Shown here: positions 60,700-64,000 of the stretch, piece after piece
Layout: each line of letters begins with the position of its first letter
Position numbering within the stretch: the first letter of the stretch is position 1
Source: Panopea generosa
Lineage: Eukaryota > Mollusca > Bivalvia > Adapedonta > Hiatellidae
DNA: 64,000 nt
Direction of reading: 5' to 3'
NCBI GenBank assembly: GCA_029582155.1
Contig: CM055901.1
Span: forward strand, 2,977,001-3,041,000
Notes under the pieces: model-generated
Databases searched by the model: none
Told to the model about the DNA's origin: nothing
Seen by the model: only the letters and a program-made list of their open reading frames with translations
Program-made: the position numbers and the translations under genes

Positions 60700-61010
60700 A
60701 TATCGAAAAGGGGTTTCCTAACTTGGGCTACGCACCTTGGTTAGACTAAAATAGATTTCCCGCTTAAAATTGCAACATATTGTGTGACGTATTAAATGAG
60801 TCACATGATTTCATTTTGATTTCAATTTGATCTGTTACACAGATTTACACATACTTAAAATGGTTTCCTCTTAGAAAGAGTCCCAATATCGATTCGGAGG
60901 TCATCTAGTAGTATTTAAATGCTGTCTATTTTTAGAATGGTGATTTCGTTTCAAGTTTACCACTCCAATTTAACTAGCGATTTTGTCATATTTTGGTAGA
61001 TTTGAGGTAC
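60700..61010 (-). repeat. Dispersed repeat, inverted copy of 55205-55670
   Basis: TTGGGCTACGCACCTTGGTT, TAGACTAAAATAGATTTCCC, TCTTAGAAAGAGTCCCAATA and CAAGTTTACCACTCCAATTT are the reverse complement of the upstream copy's words. Confidence 0.65.
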
Positions 61011-61159
61011 TAAGCCAGTCGGATTTTATTTATTAATGATAATGAGATGTATTTTAATTATTTTAAGAATAATTTTATTTTTAAGACATTTATAGCATTT
61101 TTTAGTGATAAACCCCCTTTAAAATGAGTTTGCTTTGTTTCGTGTTTGTAACACTGTAG

Positions 61160-61269
61160 GTACGTGCGATGGGAGGTCTGCTGAAATATTTGGAGAAGAT
61201 GAGGATTGGTATAGAGCTGGAGGAAATGGGAACAAAGCTGCCAATCTTGGACGTCAAAATTTTCACTCT
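61160..61269 (+). CDS. MSH5: MSH5, exon: end of connector region
   Basis: Reads VRAMGGLLKYLEKMRIGIEL, then EEMGTKLPILDVKIFT-L(partial). Human MSH5 has VRALGGLLKFL, then [20 protein letters not shown] in the same register. Acceptor ACACTGTAG|GTACGT (phase 0), donor TCACTCT|GTATGT (phase 2). 110 nt. The leftover CT is completed to Leu by the first G of any copy of the microexon array. Confidence 0.93.
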
Positions 61270-61359
61270 GTATGTTTATTTCTGTTTAGTTTGTTATCAA
61301 TCTAATTATAGCCATCACAGTGATTACTAGCTTTTACTGAATTGTGTTTTTACCATCAA

Positions 61360-61595
61360 TTGTGTTCAAATCTCTGCCCGGCTACAGTCTCTGTGATTAT
61401 TGATATACGACTTTATGTCTCATTTCGTTTGTCTTTCACTGTTGATTCAAGTGAGAAAGTTATCAATTACTAGCACAGATGGGTGTTCTCGAGTACTTCC
61501 AGGATCCCAGGTAAGTGTGGTTAGGTTAACTGAGCATCTGTTAGACACCACTGACATAAACATGATGCTAAATATTCAAGCAATCCATCAATTGT
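61360..61595 (+). mobile_element. tRNA-headed SINE, family D
   Basis: Box B-like GTGTTCAAATCTCTGCCC, then GATTATTGATATACGACTTT, AGTGAGAAAGTTATCAATTA and GACATAAACATGATGCTAAA, ending TATTCAAGCAATCCATCAA. Same family as 41915 and 38771. Confidence 0.65.
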
Positions 61596-61599
61596 TAAG

Positions 61600-62440
61600 T
61601 TTTTCAAAATGTATTATGACATTCAAACTATCTGCACAATTGCAGATTTTCTCAATGTACTGAGATGTCTGAAAGATGAATTCGGTGGACATTTTTTATG
61701 GCATAACTTACTCATTCAATATCAAGAGCTATATCTATAAATTTTTTACCATATATATTTTGTTGAATATTTGATTTTAGCTTTTCCATTTGCAGTGGAC
61801 CGTGATAATTGTTCTAGAATGTATTCGCTGAAGTTGTACTTTTATTATAGACAATAAATATTAGATTCAACTCTTGCCCCTATCATCATGAAACTTAAAG
61901 GGTTCCTGTTAGCTTTGGAAAAGGTCACTGAAAGGTCTTTAGGATTGTCTGTTGAACAGTGTTTGTTATGTTTTATGTCAAGCTGACTTGTATAGACAAT
62001 AGATGTTAAACATAAACCTTAAAGTGAGGAAAATCATCAAGATTAAGGTCATGTTGGTTTTTATATTGAAAAGATTGTCCAAGTTTAGTGGCAAGCCGAT
62101 TTCAAAGTAATACTTCGGAACTATTGCAGGTTGATGTACCGTGTTGGTTTAAGAGAATTGTCACTGGATCCAGTATTGAAAACTGAGTGTTGATATGTTA
62201 TATGAGGAGATGTGCACATTTTACTGATAACGCAAAATGAAACAAATACAAAAAACATCCAGTGGTGCTGTCCACAGACTAATACAGCTGTTATTTGCTA
62301 TTCTATATGCATACAGTTCACATTAGAAAGGGGTCCCACAAAGATAGGAAAAATTGAAATAAGGGAAGAGAGAACTGCTAAATCTTCAGATACCACACTA
62401 AACATCTGGATATACGATATTTACGAAACATTACATACAT
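61600..62440. other. MSH5 intron before the exon array
   Basis: Contains a decayed repeat-like segment at about 61860-62130 (CTTGCCCCTATCATC, GGGTTCCTGTTAGCTTTGG). A 91-codon ORF at 62212-62487 runs into the array in a different frame and is not supported. Confidence 0.45.
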
Positions 62441-62445
62441 GGGAC

Positions 62446-63543
62446 CATATTTCTGTATTTCAGGGAAAGTCAGATGGTTTTGGATGACACGGCATTCAGG
62501 TAAGTCATATTTCTGTATTTCAGGGACAGTCAGATGGTTTTGGATGACAATGCATTCCGGTAAGTCATATTTCTGTATTTCAGGGAAAGTCAGATGGTTT
62601 TGGCTGACACGGCTTTCAGGTAAGTCATATTTCTGTATTTCAGGGAAAGTCAGACGGTTTTGGATGACACTGCATTCCGGTAAGTCATATTTCTGTATTT
62701 CAGGGATAGTCAGATGGTTTTGGATGACACGGCATTCAGGTAAGTCATATTTCTGTATTTCAGGGAAAGTCAGATGGTTTTGGATGACAATGCATTCAGG
62801 TAAGTCATATTTCTGTATTTCAGGGTAAGTCAGATGGTTTTGGTTGACACGGCATTCGGGTAAGTCATATATCTGTATTTCAGGGAAAGTCAGATGGTTT
62901 TGGATGACACGGCATTCAGGTAAGTCATATATCTGTATTTCAGGGAAAGTCAGACGGTTTTGGATGACACTGCATTCCAGTAAGTCATATTTCTGTATTT
63001 CAGGGAAAGTCAGATGGTTTTGGATGACACGGCATTCAGGTAAGTCATATTTCTGTATTTCAGGGAAAGTCAGATGGATTTGGATGACACTGCATTCGGG
63101 TAAGTCATATATCTGTATTTCAGGGAAAGTCAGATGGTTTTGGATGACACGGCATTCTGGTAAGTCATATATCTGTATTTCAGGGAAAGTCAGATGGTTT
63201 TGGATGACACTGCATTTGGGTAAGTCATATTTCTGTATTTCAGGGAAAGTCAGATGGTTTTGGATGACACGGCATTCGGGTAAGTCATATTTCTGTATTT
63301 CAGGGAAAGTCAGATGGTTTTGGATGACACGGCATTCGGGTAAGTCATATTTCTGTATTTCAGGGAAAGTCAGATGGTTTTGGATGACACGGCATTCAGG
63401 TAAGTCATATTTCTGTATTTCAGGGAAAGTCAGATGGTTTTGGCTGACACGGCTTTCAGGTAAGTCATATTTCTGTATTTCAGGGAAAGTCGGATGGTTT
63501 TGGATGACACGGCATTCAGGTAAGTCATATTTCTACCTTTCAG
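62446..63543 (+). repeat. MSH5: Tandem array: 18 copies of an MSH5 microexon with its own splice sites
   Basis: Eighteen copies, exactly 60 bp each with no indel: a 36-nt exon copy starts at 62464 + 60k (k = 0 to 17), followed by 24 nt that begin GTAAGTCATAT and end TCTGTATTTCAG. All 18 keep the AG acceptor and a GTAAGT donor. Exon variants: ESQM, DSQM (copies 2, 5), ESQT (4, 9), VSQM (7), ESRM (18); VLDD, VLAD (3, 17), VLVD (7), DLDD (11); DTAF or DNAF (2, 6). The split last codon varies: AG in 9, GG in 5, CG in 2, TG in 1, CA in 1. No copy has a stop inside the exon. Retaining any spacer gives TAA at once in the MSH5 frame. The last spacer differs (CTACCTTTCAG) and leads into CTTCCTTATGAGG, which is soon closed by TGA. 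ORFs of 129 and 236 codons in another frame are artefacts of the 60-bp period. Confidence 0.95.
62464..62499 (+). CDS. MSH5: MSH5 36-nt microexon, first of 18 tandem copies
   Basis: Spliced to the previous exon it reads (CT)G GAA AGT CAG ATG GTT TTG GAT GAC ACG GCA TTC AG, i.e. L-ESQMVLDDTAF-(S/R). Together with the upstream end the clam reads ILDVKIFTLESQMVLDDTAF; human MSH5 reads [20 protein letters not shown] over the same 20 positions with no gap. This is the helix that opens the MutS core domain (hhhD..T...L pattern). Acceptor TTTCTGTATTTCAG|GG, donor TTCAG|GTAAGT, phase 2 on both sides, so the exon is frame-neutral. The following exon (expected to start near the LQIF motif) lies beyond the window. 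Which copy is used cannot be read from the sequence. Confidence 0.85.
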
Positions 63544-63894
63544 CTTCCTTATGAGGAATACTTGAACCATTTTTTTTTCTCATTTCTTTGTTTTTGAACA
63601 TGTTTAGGTAATTTTTGATGAGGAGCCATGACGAAATATTTGCTTGATTGATCAACTGATTATTATTTCCAACCAGGGTCTGCCAAACTTCTGGGACCTC
63701 AGATTTCTATCATCTGTATGGCTTGTCAAATTATTTGAGCTAATTTTCTTATCTGTTGCTAGTTGTATGTCATAGTTTGCCATCTTTCCTTGTAGTCTGC
63801 AATTTCTTACCGCTGGGCAGATTTTATTGAAACCTGGTCACAGTGTTCCTAGGATGGTGCCCTTTCAGATTTGTGTTTTTGTTGTTGCTGCCTA
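63544..63894. other. Sequence after the microexon array
   Basis: Presumably the next MSH5 intron. I looked for an exon starting with a codon tail then LQIF-like residues and did not find one. Confidence 0.5.
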
Positions 63895-64000
63895 TAAGCC
63901 TGTAGCCTGATTAAATAAAGTGTGAATGGACAGCTTTTTTATTATTTGGATATCCAGTCGTCTGTCCATAAGGCTGGCTGGGGTGAACCGAGATGCAAAA
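63895..64000. repeat. Dispersed repeat, tctgattaaataa family, cut by window end
   Basis: AGCCTGATTAAATAAAGTG, TATCCAGTCGTCTGTCCATA. Same family as 24590-24750 and 19570-20360. Confidence 0.5.

Noticed and set aside
62446..63543. CRISPR-like array
   Set aside because: There are no unique spacers; the whole 60-bp unit is repeated, and the setting is an animal gene.
62439..63554. Two long plus-strand ORFs (129 and 236 codons) with a 20-residue repeat such as CISGKVRWFWMTRHSGKSYF
   Set aside because: They read through exon and spacer alike in a frame different from MSH5, and stay open only because the unit is 60 bp. The MSH5 frame, homology and splice sites explain the sequence better.

Overview
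This is a eukaryotic, animal-type window. It is AT-rich, its genes are split by GT-AG introns, and most of it is non-coding sequence full of short interspersed elements, MITEs and minisatellites. Gene content (MSH5, a METTL7-type methyltransferase, a WD40/SOCS-box protein, a Tctex1-domain protein) and the repeat types (diverged tandem repeats with a 'gaccttgacctttgagg' core, tRNA-headed SINEs) suggest a bivalve mollusc. This is a judgement from pattern; the species cannot be named from the sequence. A run of 500 Ns at 35982-36481 is an assembly gap.

Layout. 0-5.4 kb: a 46-bp tandem repeat, then a region bounded by long inverted repeats (1435-1580 and 4085-4245), with no gene. 5.5-6.2 kb: a plus-strand Tctex1-domain protein with a very histidine-rich N-terminus. 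9.6-11.0 kb: a two-exon METTL7/TMT1-type methyltransferase, plus strand. 13.6-15.0 kb: a diverged satellite-like block. 18.2-23.5 kb: a three-exon minus-strand WD40 protein ending in a SOCS box; all splice phases agree and it predicts 441 aa. 26.7-27.4 kb: a foldback element. 30.5-32.7 kb: a two-exon minus-strand gene of unknown function, predicted 213 aa. 33-45 kb: SINEs, the gap, four minisatellites (42, 41-42, 36 and 27 bp) and two weak exon candidates. 46.6 kb to the end: the N-terminal part of MSH5, the meiotic MutS homologue, on the plus strand. Its first exon and the rest of its C-terminal half were not found here.

The standout is at the 3' end. The MSH5 exon that begins the conserved MutS core domain is a 36-nt microexon (phase 2 at both ends). 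It is present 18 times in perfect 60-bp register (62464-63519), and every copy carries its own 3' acceptor and 5' donor, separated by only 24 nt. Each exon copy stays open in the MSH5 frame, and each 24-nt spacer retained in the mRNA would give an in-frame TAA. This looks like a tandemly amplified, frame-neutral exon whose spacers are probably too short to splice out, so that one copy may be chosen per transcript. A 9-bp direct repeat flanking the array suggests how it arose.

Mobile elements include five copies of a roughly 205-230-bp MITE with TTAA target sites and CCC/GGG ends (piggyBac-like), one with its empty site preserved in a neighbouring duplicate. There are also two young tRNA-headed SINEs with target-site duplications inside MSH5 introns, CAGT-ended TA-site MITEs, a 5'-truncated LINE end, and several older SINE families.
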